This document shows positions 43,460 to 51,560 of a stretch of DNA of 64,000 bases, one piece after another. Source of the stretch: Streptomyces sp. NBC_00390 (lineage in GTDB: Bacteria > Actinomycetota > Actinomycetes > Streptomycetales > Streptomycetaceae); assembly GCF_036057275.1 (NCBI RefSeq), contig NZ_CP107946.1:1-64000 (forward strand), written 5' to 3'. The translations under genes and the position numbers were made by a program. Every line of letters starts with the position of its first letter. Within the stretch, counting starts at the first letter, position 1. The notes below the pieces were generated by a model. That model did not search any database and was not told the DNA's origin. It saw only the letters and a list, made by a program, of their open reading frames with translations.

Positions 43460-43795
43460 TTAGCCACAGACTGAGGCAATGCAGACATTGATGTTCTTGA
43501 TCGTGACGCTGGGGTTGAAGGACTTATAGGTGTTGACCGTCGCGTTCTTCAGAGCCGTGATGTTGACGGAGGCATTGTTGAGATTGTTCTCCAGCACGCT
43601 GAGCTCGTTGTCGGTCAGCGTCCGGTTACCGGTGATCTTCACGACAACCGGACCCGTGTTCGTGTTGTTGCAGGTGACTACGTTGGCGAGGCCGTTGCTG
43701 CAGCTGTAGTGACCTGTAGCGGACGCCGTGGAGGCACCACCCAGCAGAGCAGGGACCAGACCCATGAACACAGCGACGGGAACAAGCTTCTTCAC
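43460..43795 (-). CDS. Small secreted protein (111 aa)
   Basis: Signal peptide MKKLVPVAVFMGLVPALLGG with cleavage near STASA, then an 85-residue mature domain with two Cys pairs (HYSCSNGLANVVTC; CIASVC) and many Asn/Thr residues (NNTNTGPVVVKITGNRTLTD). It is notably AT-richer than its neighbours. GTG 43795 follows AGAGGAAG. No family recognised; a secreted or surface role is inferred. Monocistronic with its own terminator. Confidence 0.75.
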   Translation of the reverse strand: MKKLVPVAVFMGLVPALLGGASTASATGHYSCSNGLANVVTCNNTNTGPVVVKITGNRTLTDNELSVLENNLNNASVNITALKNATVNTYKSFNPSVTIKNINVCIASVCG

Positions 43796-44167
43796 GATGA
43801 CTGTCTTCCTCTCGCGTGACCGAACCTGAGTTCTCTAGGCCGTACCTGTCAGGGATGACCAAGAGGACCCAGGGCTTCCAAGGCCTTGGCCTTGCCACGG
43901 GCACACCGGCTCAATCCCGGCTAGGAAGATGCAACCCAAATAGGGTGACTCCTGTTCACCTGTGCGAGAACTCCAACGGGGCCGGGCCTACCCTGCTCCC
44001 CGTCCTCTCCTTTCCATCCCCGCCGCTCCCACCGCTGCAGCGGCATCTCCTGCCAGATGAGGCGTCCTGTGCCGGGCGCGCGGCCTCGTTCTGCGCGCGG
44101 CCCGGCCTTGGCCTCTGCGCCGGCTGAGAACGCGTCGCCCGCGTCAGCACCCGCGACCAGCACCCCG

Positions 44168-44195
44168 AAGCCCCTCCAACTGCCTGGAGGGGCTT
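44168..44195. terminator. Hairpin terminator candidate
   Basis: Perfect 11-bp stem AAGCCCCTCCA with TGGAGGGGCTT and a 6-base loop. Confidence 0.6.
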
Positions 44196-44427
44196 AGCGC
44201 CATCCGCTGCGCGATTGGTCCCCAAGGCCGCTGCCGGTCCTGTGACACCCCCCTTGTCTACTACGTCTGTTATGTGCAAATCTTCACGCCCGAGCAGATT
44301 GTCCCTCGGCCCGACCGACGAGCACACCTCGCCGCCGAACGTCCGGAGCTGCCGTGAGCGTCCTGTCCGAACTCGGGGGTCGAGTAGGAACCACGCAGAG
44401 AGTGCGGTTTGTTGTCACATGATTTGA

Positions 44428-44458
44428 CACCCCGCCAATGTGCCGACGTGGCGGGGTG
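44428..44458. terminator. Hairpin terminator candidate
   Basis: Perfect 9-bp stem CACCCCGCC with GGCGGGGTG and a 13-base loop. Confidence 0.5.
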
Positions 44459-44627
44459 ATCGCCTGGGTGCCGGTCGAATGGCGAGCGGGGGCTGAATCG
44501 CTCGATTACGCCCCCTCGGGTCGATCCAATGAGCCGACCCGGGCATAGCGGGGCAAACTGCGCGTCGATCCAATCAGGTCCGCTCCGCATTTGCGCCTCC
44601 CCTTTTCGCCCCCTTACGGTCACGTCT

Positions 44628-44748
44628 CGCCGCCGCCGGAACGACCAAGAGGGAGACGAAGGGTGACGGACCGCCTGTAACGCGTCGGGACCTCTTTGAA
44701 GGTCCCGTACGCATCGGCCTGCTCGTCAGTCAGGAATTCCACCGGCAC
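44628..44748 (-). mobile_element. Tn3-family transposase N-terminal relic
   Basis: GTG 44748 opens VPVEFLTDEQADAYGTFKEV then PTR, the characteristic start of Tn3-type transposases (DUF4158 region). Homology ends after about 24 residues. It is not joined to the Tn3 C-terminal fragment at 48475-48850, which lies on the same strand but upstream of it, so the two come from different copies or a rearrangement. Confidence 0.65.
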
Positions 44749-45046
44749 GCGGTGACCGTAGCCACGCCACGAGCCCGTTCAGCGAGCTTGTCCCGAACTG
44801 CCCCACGACCACCGATCGCTGTGCTAGCCGACCAAGATCAATCTCACCGTTAACCGCTGCACCGCTGCTACTCACGGCCGGACACGCGGTGAGGCTCTGG
44901 CCGTCTCGAGCTCGCCAGGTGACACCACCCGCTCGTATGCGCGTGAGAGGGCCTCCTCGGTTCTTGTTTTCCGATACTGTGCACAAGTCGGTAAACACGC
45001 AACGTGCATAATGGACACGGGATGTGACGGACCGGAAGGGGCGCCG
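44749..45046. other. Intergenic region before the recombinase gene
   Basis: About 300 bases. A CATAAT (45006-45011) and nearby AT-rich sequence could supply the promoter of the recombinase gene; no gene seen. Confidence 0.35.
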
Positions 45047-46447
45047 ATGAGCGGCGGCGCGTGGGCGGACGGCGACGCACCGAGCGCACTCGACGCACCG
45101 ACGGGCTGGGGCGACGCGGCAGACGTGCCGAGTGCGTTCGACATCCTCGACGAGCCGCTGGCCCACCCCGGGTGGGGGGCCGCAGCGGATGTGCCGGACG
45201 CGCTGGCCGACCCGCTGGCCGAGCTGCCCGGCCCGCGGCGGGTCATCACCCCGTCCGGGCGTACGCTCGCCGCGGCGACCGCGCGCCGGATCCGGCTGGC
45301 CACCCCGGCCAACACCCGGCGCGGCCGCGAGTCGCGGGCCGCGCTGTTCGTCACCTGGTGCCGGGAGCACGGCCGGCTGCCCGGCGACCCGGGCACCGTG
45401 CCGGACTACGTCGCCTTTCTCGCCGACCGCGGCCACCAGCCCGAGACGCTGGAGACCTACGCTGGCACCCTCGCCCACGTCCTCGCTCTGAACGGCTCCC
45501 CGCTGGATGCGGAGGATCGCTCCTATATCTCCGCGGTGGTCAACCATCGGGCAGCCGAGGCGGCCGCCGACGTGGACGGGGCAGGCGACGCGCTGCAGGC
45601 CACCGCGTGCAGCCGGGAGGACCTGGCCGCGATGCTCGCCACCCTCGACCGCACCACCGTGGCCGGCCGGCGCGACGCGTGCGCGCTCACCCTGGCCTGG
45701 TACATGGCTGGACGGGCCTCCGAACCGGCCTCGATGAACATCCGCGACGTCACCGAGGACGTCGCCGAAGTCATCGACGCTTCCGGCACGCTCGTGGAAC
45801 TGCCCGCGCTGGTCATCACCCTGCGCCGGTCCAAGACCAACCCGCACGGCCGCACGGTGGATCGCGTGCGGATCGTCGCCCAGGACGACGTCACCTGTCC
45901 GCTGGCCGCCTGGCGGGCCTGGCGTCAGGTGCTCGCGGCCGCCGAGGTGGAGCGCGGTCCGCTGCTGCGGCGGGTGAAGAACGACAAGCTCACCACGGCG
46001 GGACGGCGGTCGGCGGATCCGGACCGGGCGGGCGGTATCGGGGATCGCACCATCCGCAACCTGATCCGCTCTGCCGCGGCGGCCGCCGGCCTCACCCGGG
46101 CACTGAGCCTTGAGGAGCGGCGGCTGCTGTCGACGACCGCCGAAGCCGAGCAGCTCGCCGCCCTGGCCGAAGCGGAGCGGGAGGCCTTCGCCGCCGATCG
46201 GCGCCGGGCCCGTCGGCTGCTGCGGCACTCCATGCGCCGCTACAGCGGACACAGCATGCGCCGCGGCCACGTCCGCCACCTGCAAAAACTCGGCACACCC
46301 CGGCACATCATCGAAACCCACTGCCGCTACGTGCCCGGCTCCAAAGCCCTCGCCCGCTACCTCGACGACACGCTGCCCTGGCAGGACAACCCCACCGTGG
46401 CCATGCGCCGGGCGCCGGGTCGGCCCGGCGCCCCTCGGGGTGCGTGA
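45047..46447 (+). CDS. Tyrosine recombinase (integrase)
   Basis: Site-specific recombinase of 466 residues. The first 70 residues contain Asp/Ala/Pro-rich repeats (APTGWGDAADVPSAFDILDE; HPGWGAAADVPDALADPLAE). The core-binding domain follows (about 75-190), then the catalytic domain: box I Arg in LAWYMAGRASEPASMNIRDV, box II HxxR in RYSGHSMRRGHVRHLQKLG, and the tyrosine in CRYVPGSKALARYLDD. An unusual Glu/Ala-rich helix (AEAEQLAALAEAEREAFAAD) precedes box II. ATG 45047 follows GGAAGGGG. A loxP-shaped site lies 26 bases after the stop. Confidence 0.88.
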   Translation: MSGGAWADGDAPSALDAPTGWGDAADVPSAFDILDEPLAHPGWGAAADVPDALADPLAELPGPRRVITPSGRTLAAATARRIRLATPANTRRGRESRAALFVTWCREHGRLPGDPGTVPDYVAFLADRGHQPETLETYAGTLAHVLALNGSPLDAEDRSYISAVVNHRAAEAAADVDGAGDALQATACSREDLAAMLATLDRTTVAGRRDACALTLAWYMAGRASEPASMNIRDVTEDVAEVIDASGTLVELPALVITLRRSKTNPHGRTVDRVRIVAQDDVTCPLAAWRAWRQVLAAAEVERGPLLRRVKNDKLTTAGRRSADPDRAGGIGDRTIRNLIRSAAAAAGLTRALSLEERRLLSTTAEAEQLAALAEAEREAFAADRRRARRLLRHSMRRYSGHSMRRGHVRHLQKLGTPRHIIETHCRYVPGSKALARYLDDTLPWQDNPTVAMRRAPGRPGAPRGA

Positions 46448-46472
46448 CTGCGGCACGGCGGTCACACCGTGA

Positions 46473-46512
46473 TTGCGCGCATACGTCGCATTGACGCGAC
46501 GCATGCGCGCAA
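46473..46512. promoter_or_regulatory. loxP-shaped inverted repeat: candidate recombination site
   Basis: Arms TTGCGCGCATACGTCG (46473-46488) and CGACGCATGCGCGCAA (46497-46512) are complementary at 15 of 16 positions around an asymmetric 8-bp spacer CATTGACG. Size and spacing are those of tyrosine-recombinase core sites, and the site is immediately downstream of an intact recombinase gene. A hairpin or operator role is also possible. Confidence 0.5.
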
Positions 46513-46669
46513 AGAGCGCACCTTGCATGACTCCAGACACATCCGACGGCCCCGGTTGGGGTGCCGTTAACGAACGGCGCAACCGACGTGCAGCTGCGCG
46601 TGATGCTTTGGAGTGTTGGAGTTCGAGGTCAGCGGCTGGCGGGGCCGCGGTCGGTGATTCATAGGTTGG

Positions 46670-47020
46670 TCAGCGCAGAATGTCGGCCCAGTGAGCCAGG
46701 ACCGTAGGGAGCTCCTCGGCATCCACCCAGGCCCGGAACAACTGGTCTGCGGAGCCCCGGTTCTCCGGGTTGCCAAAGTAGGCGCCGACGATCGCACGGT
46801 CGTGCATGAGAGCGTCATCCCGCACTCCGAACTGCTCCTTCCACACGAGCACGTACCCCTGGCGGTAGGTCAGCGGTCCGATCTCGTACACGTCCTTGGC
46901 TTCGATGTCTCCGGGGTCTCCGTTTATGTTCATGGCTCGGACCCTAGGCCGGACCTGCTGCCACTGGAGCAAGTTGGAGTGATCCAGCCAGACGGAGGGC
47001 TCATTCCCGCCCGCGCCCAT
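46670..47020 (-). CDS. Hypothetical protein, possibly 5'-truncated
   Basis: About 116 residues (SVWLDHSNLLQWQQVRPRVR; YEIGPLTYRQGYVLVWKEQF; HDRAIVGAYFGNPENRGSAD). ATG 47020 has AGGTGGAG upstream, but coding-like sequence continues to about 47060, where it meets the duplicated recombinase fragment. The N-terminus may therefore have been lost at that junction. No family recognised. Confidence 0.5.
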   Translation of the reverse strand: MGAGGNEPSVWLDHSNLLQWQQVRPRVRAMNINGDPGDIEAKDVYEIGPLTYRQGYVLVWKEQFGVRDDALMHDRAIVGAYFGNPENRGSADQLFRAWVDAEELPTVLAHWADILR

Positions 47021-47064
47021 CTCCACCTCGCTGTCCGGGCTGGTCAGCGCCTTGAAGTGGGTAC

Positions 47065-47445
47065 AGGGCGGCGGCCGCCGGGCTGACACGCGAACTGAAC
47101 CTCGAGGAGCGGCGGCTGCTGTCGACGGCAGCAGAGACGGAAGAGCTCGCCGCCCTGGCGGAGGCCGAGCGGGAGGCCTTCGCCGCCGAGCGGCGCCGGG
47201 CCCGTCGGCTGCTGCGGCACTCGATGCGCCGCTACAGCGGGCACAGCATGCGCCGCGGCCAGGTCCGCCACTTGCAACGGCTCGGTGTGCCCCGGCACAT
47301 CATCGAAACCCACTGCCGCTACGTGCCGGGCTCCAAGGCCCTGGCCCGCTACCTCGACGACGCCCTGCCCTGGCAGGACAACCCCACCCTGGCCATGCGC
47401 CGCCGCGCGGCCGCCCGGCCCGGCTGGGCCCTGCAAGGTGTGTGA
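47065..47445 (+). pseudogene. Duplicate C-terminal fragment of the tyrosine recombinase
   Basis: Encodes AAAGLTRELNLEERRLLSTA to RRYSGHSMRRGQVRHLQRLG and YVPGSKALARYLDDALPWQD, about 90 percent identical to the last 115 residues of the gene at 45047-46447. HxxR and the tyrosine are intact; everything upstream of the AAAAAGL segment is missing. It marks the edge of a segmental duplication. Confidence 0.8.
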
Positions 47446-47556
47446 CCGGCCTCACGCGCGTGGGAGACGGTGGGGGTTGCGGGGCTAACCCTGCGCTCCT
47501 CCAAGGTCGGTGCGCTCGCCGATCGGCGGGCGTTCCGACCCCCTTGGAGGCCTGCT

Positions 47557-47712
47557 ATGTCCCCCGCTCCCGACAACCGCACCGCGCTCGCCGTCGTTGC
47601 CGTCGGCTCCGCCCTCGCGGTGATGGTCGCCGTCCAGGCTCCCGCCCTGATCCCGGCACTGAGCCTGGGCCTGCTCACCTGGGGTGCGCTGTATCTCTTC
47701 CTCCGGCTGTGA
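47557..47712 (+). CDS. Small membrane protein (51 aa)
   Basis: ATG 47557 follows TTGGAGG. Polar start (MSPAPDNRT) and then two hydrophobic stretches (ALAVVAVGSALAVMVAVQAP; LIPALSLGLLTWGALYLFLR) that fill the rest of the protein. It resembles small spread-type or holin-like membrane proteins in size; function unknown. Monocistronic. Confidence 0.6.
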   Translation: MSPAPDNRTALAVVAVGSALAVMVAVQAPALIPALSLGLLTWGALYLFLRL

Positions 47713-47802
47713 CCCAGTCCAGACGTTGAGGACATGGGAGCCGAACGCGCGGTGACACTGCCGCGCGTACCGGCGAACGCCTACGGCGTCCCGGAGACCT
47801 GA

Positions 47803-47916
47803 GCGAATAGTTCGCCGATTTAGTTTCCGGATTAGCTTCGCCAATAGTGCTGCGAATATTCACGGAAATAAGAACGCGCACATGTGAGTAAATTAGTGCC
47901 GTGAATCTGCTACGGT
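47803..47916. promoter_or_regulatory. AT-rich island with nested inverted repeats and a promoter
   Basis: In otherwise GC-rich DNA this stretch has GCGAA/TTCGC (47803-47815), ATTCACGG (47858-47865) matched by CCGTGAAT (47899-47906), and AT-rich repeats (GATTTAG, GGATTAG). TACGGT at 47911-47916 is a fair -10 box for the transcript that would follow. It is regulatory or replication-related; I cannot decide which. Confidence 0.4.
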
Positions 47917-47922
47917 AGCCAC

Positions 47923-48030
47923 CAACAGTCCGCGCTAAGAGGTGTGAGCCCCGTACCCGCCTGCAAGCTCGGCACGGGGCCCACGGCAGGCGTCGACTCA
48001 CGAGGACCCACCCGCCCAGGTGGGTCCTCG
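47923..48030 (+). ncRNA. Candidate small structured RNA
   Basis: Between a -10-like TACGGT and a terminator there is no open frame, but two hairpins: GCCCCGT/ACGGGGC (47948-47954 with 47974-47980, an inner GCC/GGC pair) and the terminator stem at 48001-48030. A ~100-nt transcript with promoter, structured body and intrinsic terminator is the profile of a bacterial small RNA. The class is unknown. Confidence 0.4.
48001..48030 (+). terminator. Strong intrinsic terminator
   Basis: Perfect 12-bp stem CGAGGACCCACC with GGTGGGTCCTCG and loop CGCCCA. Confidence 0.75.
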
Positions 48031-48053
48031 TCACGTTCGCCGAGGTCGCAACC

Positions 48054-48200
48054 TCACAACTCCCGCCACACGCACAGCGTGTAGTAGGCGAGTTGAACGA
48101 TCACAACCACGGGCCGCAGCGCGCGAGGAACTCGCGCCCGACGACGGCGACGTGTGGTCTTCACCGGCCTGGGGCCCTCGGGCTCCGGTCCGGCATTCAC
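48054..48200 (-). CDS. Small basic protein with hydrophobic C-terminus (48 aa)
   Basis: GTG 48200 is preceded by GGGAGGTGAAG, one of the best ribosome-binding sites in this region. The product has a Pro-rich start (NAGPEPEGPRPV), a basic run (KTTRRRRRARVPR) and a hydrophobic end (PVVVIVQLAYYTLCVW), suggesting a membrane-associated micro-protein. No family recognised. Confidence 0.45.
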   Translation of the reverse strand: MNAGPEPEGPRPVKTTRRRRRARVPRALRPVVVIVQLAYYTLCVWREL

Positions 48201-48474
48201 CGCCTTCACCTCCCTTCACGGTCCGGCCTCGCGTGCCCGCGAGACAGCCTTTAAGGGGGTAGCGGAAAGGCTACACCAACGGTGATGCGCGAATACCTTG
48301 TTACCTCAAGTGGCAGGGCTTTAGTCAGGTAAAGTTCTTCATGTCGTGCGGGGTGGTCTGAGAAATGCATTCCGCACGAAGGCGCAGGTCGTTCAGGCAG
48401 GTGGTTGCCCCCGGCGTACCTCGACTTTGCAGACCTCTCGCAGAACCAAACGCCCCTGACGGTGGCACAGGTCA
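48201..48474. other. Intergenic region, no gene seen
   Basis: About 275 bases between a micro-protein gene and a Tn3 relic; short frames on both strands lack ribosome-binding sites. Confidence 0.35.
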
Positions 48475-48850
48475 CAATCTGGCTGGGCCGGTTGGCTCAC
48501 CGCGGTACGGTCCCCACCGTGAACAACGAGCGCGTGCATCAGAGCGGACTGGAGCAGGTGGCAGCGCGAGCATGCTGACCTCCTGGGACTCCTTGTCCGC
48601 ACCGGCCAGGTCGTCGTCCTTGCCATAGAAGAGGTCCTTGTTCGCGGAGTTCCAGTTCTCCACCACCTGCAACCCCTCGTGGATCACCCGGCGCATCTCG
48701 ACGTCGGCGGGGTAGTCGCAGACGAACAATGTCCGCACCGTCCGGCTCAGTTCCTCGATCGCCCGGTATGTCGGGTGCTTCGGCGCTCCCCGGGTAAACC
48801 CGTGCAGGACCTGCTCGGCCTCGGCGGTGCCCAGGCGCCGGGCGGTAACC
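48475..48850 (-). mobile_element. Tn3-family transposase C-terminal remnant, frameshifted
   Basis: Encodes EQVLHGFTRGAPKHPTYRAI, EELSRTVRTLFVCDYPADVE, IHEGLQVVENWNSANKDLFY and ADKESQEVSMLAL, then a shift; LLQSALMHALVVHG appears in another frame. This is the conserved tail of Tn3 transposases, containing part of the DDE domain. No terminal repeats were found. Confidence 0.85.
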
Positions 48851-48923
48851 CCGCAACGACTCGAGCAGCGGCACGGATGCCTGGCTCCGCCCGCTCAGTC
48901 GGAGTAGTGCGGTGGTTGCTTCA

Positions 48924-49496
48924 TCAGCTCAGCAGCTCGGCACGCGCCTTCTGTAGCTGCCCGACCGTGACGGTGCCGGTGCCCGGCAAGCCTGCGCTCT
49001 CCCACGCTCCCTGGGCGCGCGCCACGACGCCGTCGGCGTCGTCGAGGAGGACCTTCTTCGCGACGTTCACGGAGATCGCGCCGTCCCCGAGGTCCATCAG
49101 GTGGGCGAGCATGCGCACGTTGTGCTGCCGGTTCCCAGTCTTCTCCTCGTTGTACCGGTAGACGACCACCCACCGCCCCACCAGGGAGTGGGCCCGCTCG
49201 ATCAGTTGGCGGCCGCGGTCGGTCTCCTGCTGCTCGGTGCGAATGTGCTCGGCGTCGCCGGACGGGGGCCGCAGAGTGAGCAGGCCCCGGCGGCTGGACT
49301 CCTCGATCTCGACCTTCTCCAGGAGCGCGACGAACGTCTTGGCGCTCTCCAGCCGGTCGACGTCCTGCGCGGCTTGCTTGGCAATCATGTGAAGGTCAAC
49401 GGTGAGGGTGTGCACGCGGCGGCCCCAGGCGGCTTCCTCACCGGACGGGCAGGGGCCAGCGGCCTGGGCGGCGGCGATCACGAGGCTGTAGTCCAC
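48924..49496 (-). CDS. Hypothetical protein, intact member of a duplicated pair
   Basis: Protein of 190 residues. The N-terminal 48 residues (VIAAAQAAGPCPSGEEAAWG; RRVHTLTVDLHMIAKQAAQD) are unique to this copy; the rest is almost identical to 42297-42725. The C-terminal region (VEQLQKARAELRS in the copy, VGQLQKARAELLS here) is helical; the middle has RWVVVYRYNEEKTGNRQHNV. GTG 49496. No family recognised. The duplicated unit is about 430 bp. Confidence 0.7.
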   Translation of the reverse strand: MDYSLVIAAAQAAGPCPSGEEAAWGRRVHTLTVDLHMIAKQAAQDVDRLESAKTFVALLEKVEIEESSRRGLLTLRPPSGDAEHIRTEQQETDRGRQLIERAHSLVGRWVVVYRYNEEKTGNRQHNVRMLAHLMDLGDGAISVNVAKKVLLDDADGVVARAQGAWESAGLPGTGTVTVGQLQKARAELLS

Positions 49497-49541
49497 GACC
49501 CCATCATGGCGCGCCGCTGTGACAGGCCGGGACGTGTGCGG

Positions 49542-49922
49542 TTATGCGGTGCTGTTGTCCGAGGTGGACGGGCGGACGCGGTACATGCTCAGCAGTTTGT
49601 CGAGCACCTTCACTTGATCGTTGGTGCTCGTGTTCTCGGGTGTCTGGCCCTCGGCGAGTTGTCGCGCAAGGTGCAATGCCGTGCCGAGATTGGGCTTGTC
49701 CTGGTTGTAGAGGAGGATCTCGGCGGTTCCATTGCACGGGAGAGCCGGCGGCAGATGCCCTATGCGCTGGGCAGCGAGCTGCTTCTGGATGCCCGCCACC
49801 ACTCGCCTCATGGCCTTCGTCGTGCCGGTGAGTGGCAGGAGCTCACGCAGCTGCCACCGGACGAACCCGCCCTCGGAGTCGATGAGTTGAGGAAGGTCGT
49901 CCCAGGCCGTGACGGTTGTCAT
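49542..49922 (-). CDS. Hypothetical protein (126 aa), second of a coupled pair
   Basis: ATG 49922 overlaps the preceding stop (ATGA). Mostly helical, e.g. GTALHLARQLAEGQTPENTS and TNDQVKVLDKLLSMYRV. The middle MRRVVAGIQKQLAAQRIGHL is basic. With the upstream gene it forms a compact two-gene operon of toxin-antitoxin size, but neither member is recognised. Confidence 0.6.
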   Translation of the reverse strand: MTTVTAWDDLPQLIDSEGGFVRWQLRELLPLTGTTKAMRRVVAGIQKQLAAQRIGHLPPALPCNGTAEILLYNQDKPNLGTALHLARQLAEGQTPENTSTNDQVKVLDKLLSMYRVRPSTSDNSTA

Positions 49923-50347
49923 TCGGTGTCCTTCTGCAGTGTGGTCTTGATGGCGGTGAAGAAGATCTCGACCAGCTCGCGCGGCATCTGGTAGCCCTGG
50001 ACCTTTCCGAAACCGGGGCCCCGCGGCTCGATGGGCGGCTGCATACCCTCCGGCCACCAGCCCTTGCGAACCCCGCGCTCGAGCGCCTGCTTCAGCGGTG
50101 CGCTGTGGCCGCGAAGGCTGCTCTCATCGTTGTCGCGCAGCGCGTCGGCCGGCACGAGACCGTCCCGGACGGCGGCCTCACGGAGGATCCGCTGCGCGCG
50201 GGCGGGCACCGCGGCGTAGAAGCGTTGCGCGCGTTCCACGGTCCACTCGGTGTCGAGTGTGACGCTGGCGGCGTGTTTCGCGAGCAGCTCGAGCACGTCC
50301 TTGCGGAACTCGTCGGACGGTTCCTTGATGCTCAGCACGATTTCCAT
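49919..50347 (-). CDS. Hypothetical protein (142 aa), first of a coupled pair
   Basis: ATG 50347 with GAAAGGCGCC upstream. Segments: PSDEFRKDVLELLAKHAASV, WTVERAQRFYAAVPARAQRI, and MPRELVEIFFTAIKTTLQKD. Helical and cytosolic, no signal peptide. Overlaps the start of the next gene. No family recognised. Confidence 0.6.
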   Translation of the reverse strand: MEIVLSIKEPSDEFRKDVLELLAKHAASVTLDTEWTVERAQRFYAAVPARAQRILREAAVRDGLVPADALRDNDESSLRGHSAPLKQALERGVRKGWWPEGMQPPIEPRGPGFGKVQGYQMPRELVEIFFTAIKTTLQKDTE

Positions 50348-50547
50348 GGGGCGCCTTTCGTTACATCAGACGCGGGTGAGAGCGAGCTGACGAGAGGTCA
50401 CACGCTACGCGGTGCGGGCTCGGCTGTTAGCTGTTTGGCCACGTTCGCATGAACGAGATTCGTGTTACCTCAGGTAGCCGACCATAAAACCAATTGTCGT
50501 CGGTAACCTTGGCGGGACGTCAGAACAGCATCCCCAGGGGGTAACGC

Positions 50548-51048
50548 GTGTCCTTCCGAGACTGGCTCATGCGCTTCGTCGACGACCAGGACCCCATCGG
50601 CGACCTCGCCCGCGACGTGCGGGACGACGCCGAATGGCCGGAGTTCGACGAAGGAGTTGAGTCCCTGCGGCTCTACAACGAGTACCTCGAGGACTGCGGC
50701 GCCGTCGACGGCGCGCTGGAAGCCCTGGACGACGCCTGGCACCTCTACCAAAACCGGTGGGCCTGGCAGCAGCGGCAGCGGCAACTCCGGGAACTCAAGG
50801 ACATCCGGGCCTACTGCGACCTGGAAGACCTCGGTGTCCGGCTGTACCTCGATGACCGCGTCCGGTACCGCGGCCGAGAGGGAACCATCGCCGACACCGC
50901 CGGCCGGTACCTTCTCGTCCTCCTCGACGGCGAGCAGAGGCCGACCCGCTGTCACCCGACCGCGAACATGGAGTACGAGACGAACGCCGGCTGGGTGAAG
51001 CCGCCCCCGAGGCCCCCGTTCGCGGCCGCGCCCGGGAGAGGCCAGTGA
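50548..51048 (+). CDS. YozE/SAM-like domain protein
   Basis: Protein of 166 residues. The first 75 residues (SFRDWLMRFVDDQDPIGDLA; FDEGVESLRLYNEYLEDCGA; LDDAWHLY) match the YozE SAM-like helical domain. The rest is a coiled segment (QQRQRQLRELKDIRAYC) and a small beta domain (VRYRGREGTIADTAGRYLLV). GTG start after GGGGG. First gene of a three-gene operon, with overlapping stop and start to the next. Confidence 0.75.
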   Translation: MSFRDWLMRFVDDQDPIGDLARDVRDDAEWPEFDEGVESLRLYNEYLEDCGAVDGALEALDDAWHLYQNRWAWQQRQRQLRELKDIRAYCDLEDLGVRLYLDDRVRYRGREGTIADTAGRYLLVLLDGEQRPTRCHPTANMEYETNAGWVKPPPRPPFAAAPGRGQ

Positions 51049-51560
51049 CAACCGTCGTCGACGAGGTCACCGCGCTCACCTGGTACGCCTTCATTCGCGA
51101 CCGTATGGAAGAGGGACGGCAGGCCGCCATCAGGCATCAAGACGAGGCTGCGATGACCGAGTACCGCACGCAGCGCCGCGCCGTCATGCGGGAACACCGC
51201 GACTTGCTCGACGCGCTTGCACGTGGGGACAACGCCGCGGCGGAGGACCGCCTCTGGGCTCTGCGGAACCGGGCGTCGAAGTGGCAGGCGCACCCGGAGT
51301 ATCCGGTGCCGATCTCCGACGGCACCATGCCCTGCCCCGTGGCCGCACCCGAGACGGGGCACCCGTGCACGAAGCGCATCCCGTCGGGGTGGGCCGCGTA
51401 CAAGGGGCATGCTGGCGGCCACTTTTGGCAGGACCCGAAGGTTGCCGAACTGGAGGCAGGGGGCGCCCACTACGACCCCGCCGTCCTTCTCTCCGGGCAG
51501 CCGACCAAGTGGCACCTGCCGGGGGACTGCACGCCTGGCTGCTGGAAGTGGCGGGACTGA
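51045..51560 (+). CDS. Hypothetical protein (171 aa) of the recombinase operon
   Basis: The GTG overlaps the preceding stop. N-terminal helices (WYAFIRDRMEEGRQAAIRHQ; EHRDLLDALARGDNAAAEDR), then a Cys-bearing region with PCPVAAPETGHPCTKRIPSG and CTPGCWKW that may bind zinc. The stop overlaps the recombinase start, so all three proteins are made together. No family recognised. Confidence 0.65.
   Translation: MTTVVDEVTALTWYAFIRDRMEEGRQAAIRHQDEAAMTEYRTQRRAVMREHRDLLDALARGDNAAAEDRLWALRNRASKWQAHPEYPVPISDGTMPCPVAAPETGHPCTKRIPSGWAAYKGHAGGHFWQDPKVAELEAGGAHYDPAVLLSGQPTKWHLPGDCTPGCWKWRD

Larger units (their letters stand above)
43796..44627. other. Non-coding region with two hairpins
   Basis: About 830 bases in which I see no real gene. 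It contains two strong hairpins, listed separately, that may end transcripts entering from either side. Confidence 0.45.

Noticed and set aside
44726..46582. 618-codon minus-strand frame opposite the recombinase
   Set aside because: Antisense shadow; the plus strand has all recombinase motifs.
47734..47802. 22-codon frame MGAERAVTLPRVPANAYGVP
   Set aside because: Too short and without hydrophobic or conserved features to support; the GAGGAC before it is weak evidence.
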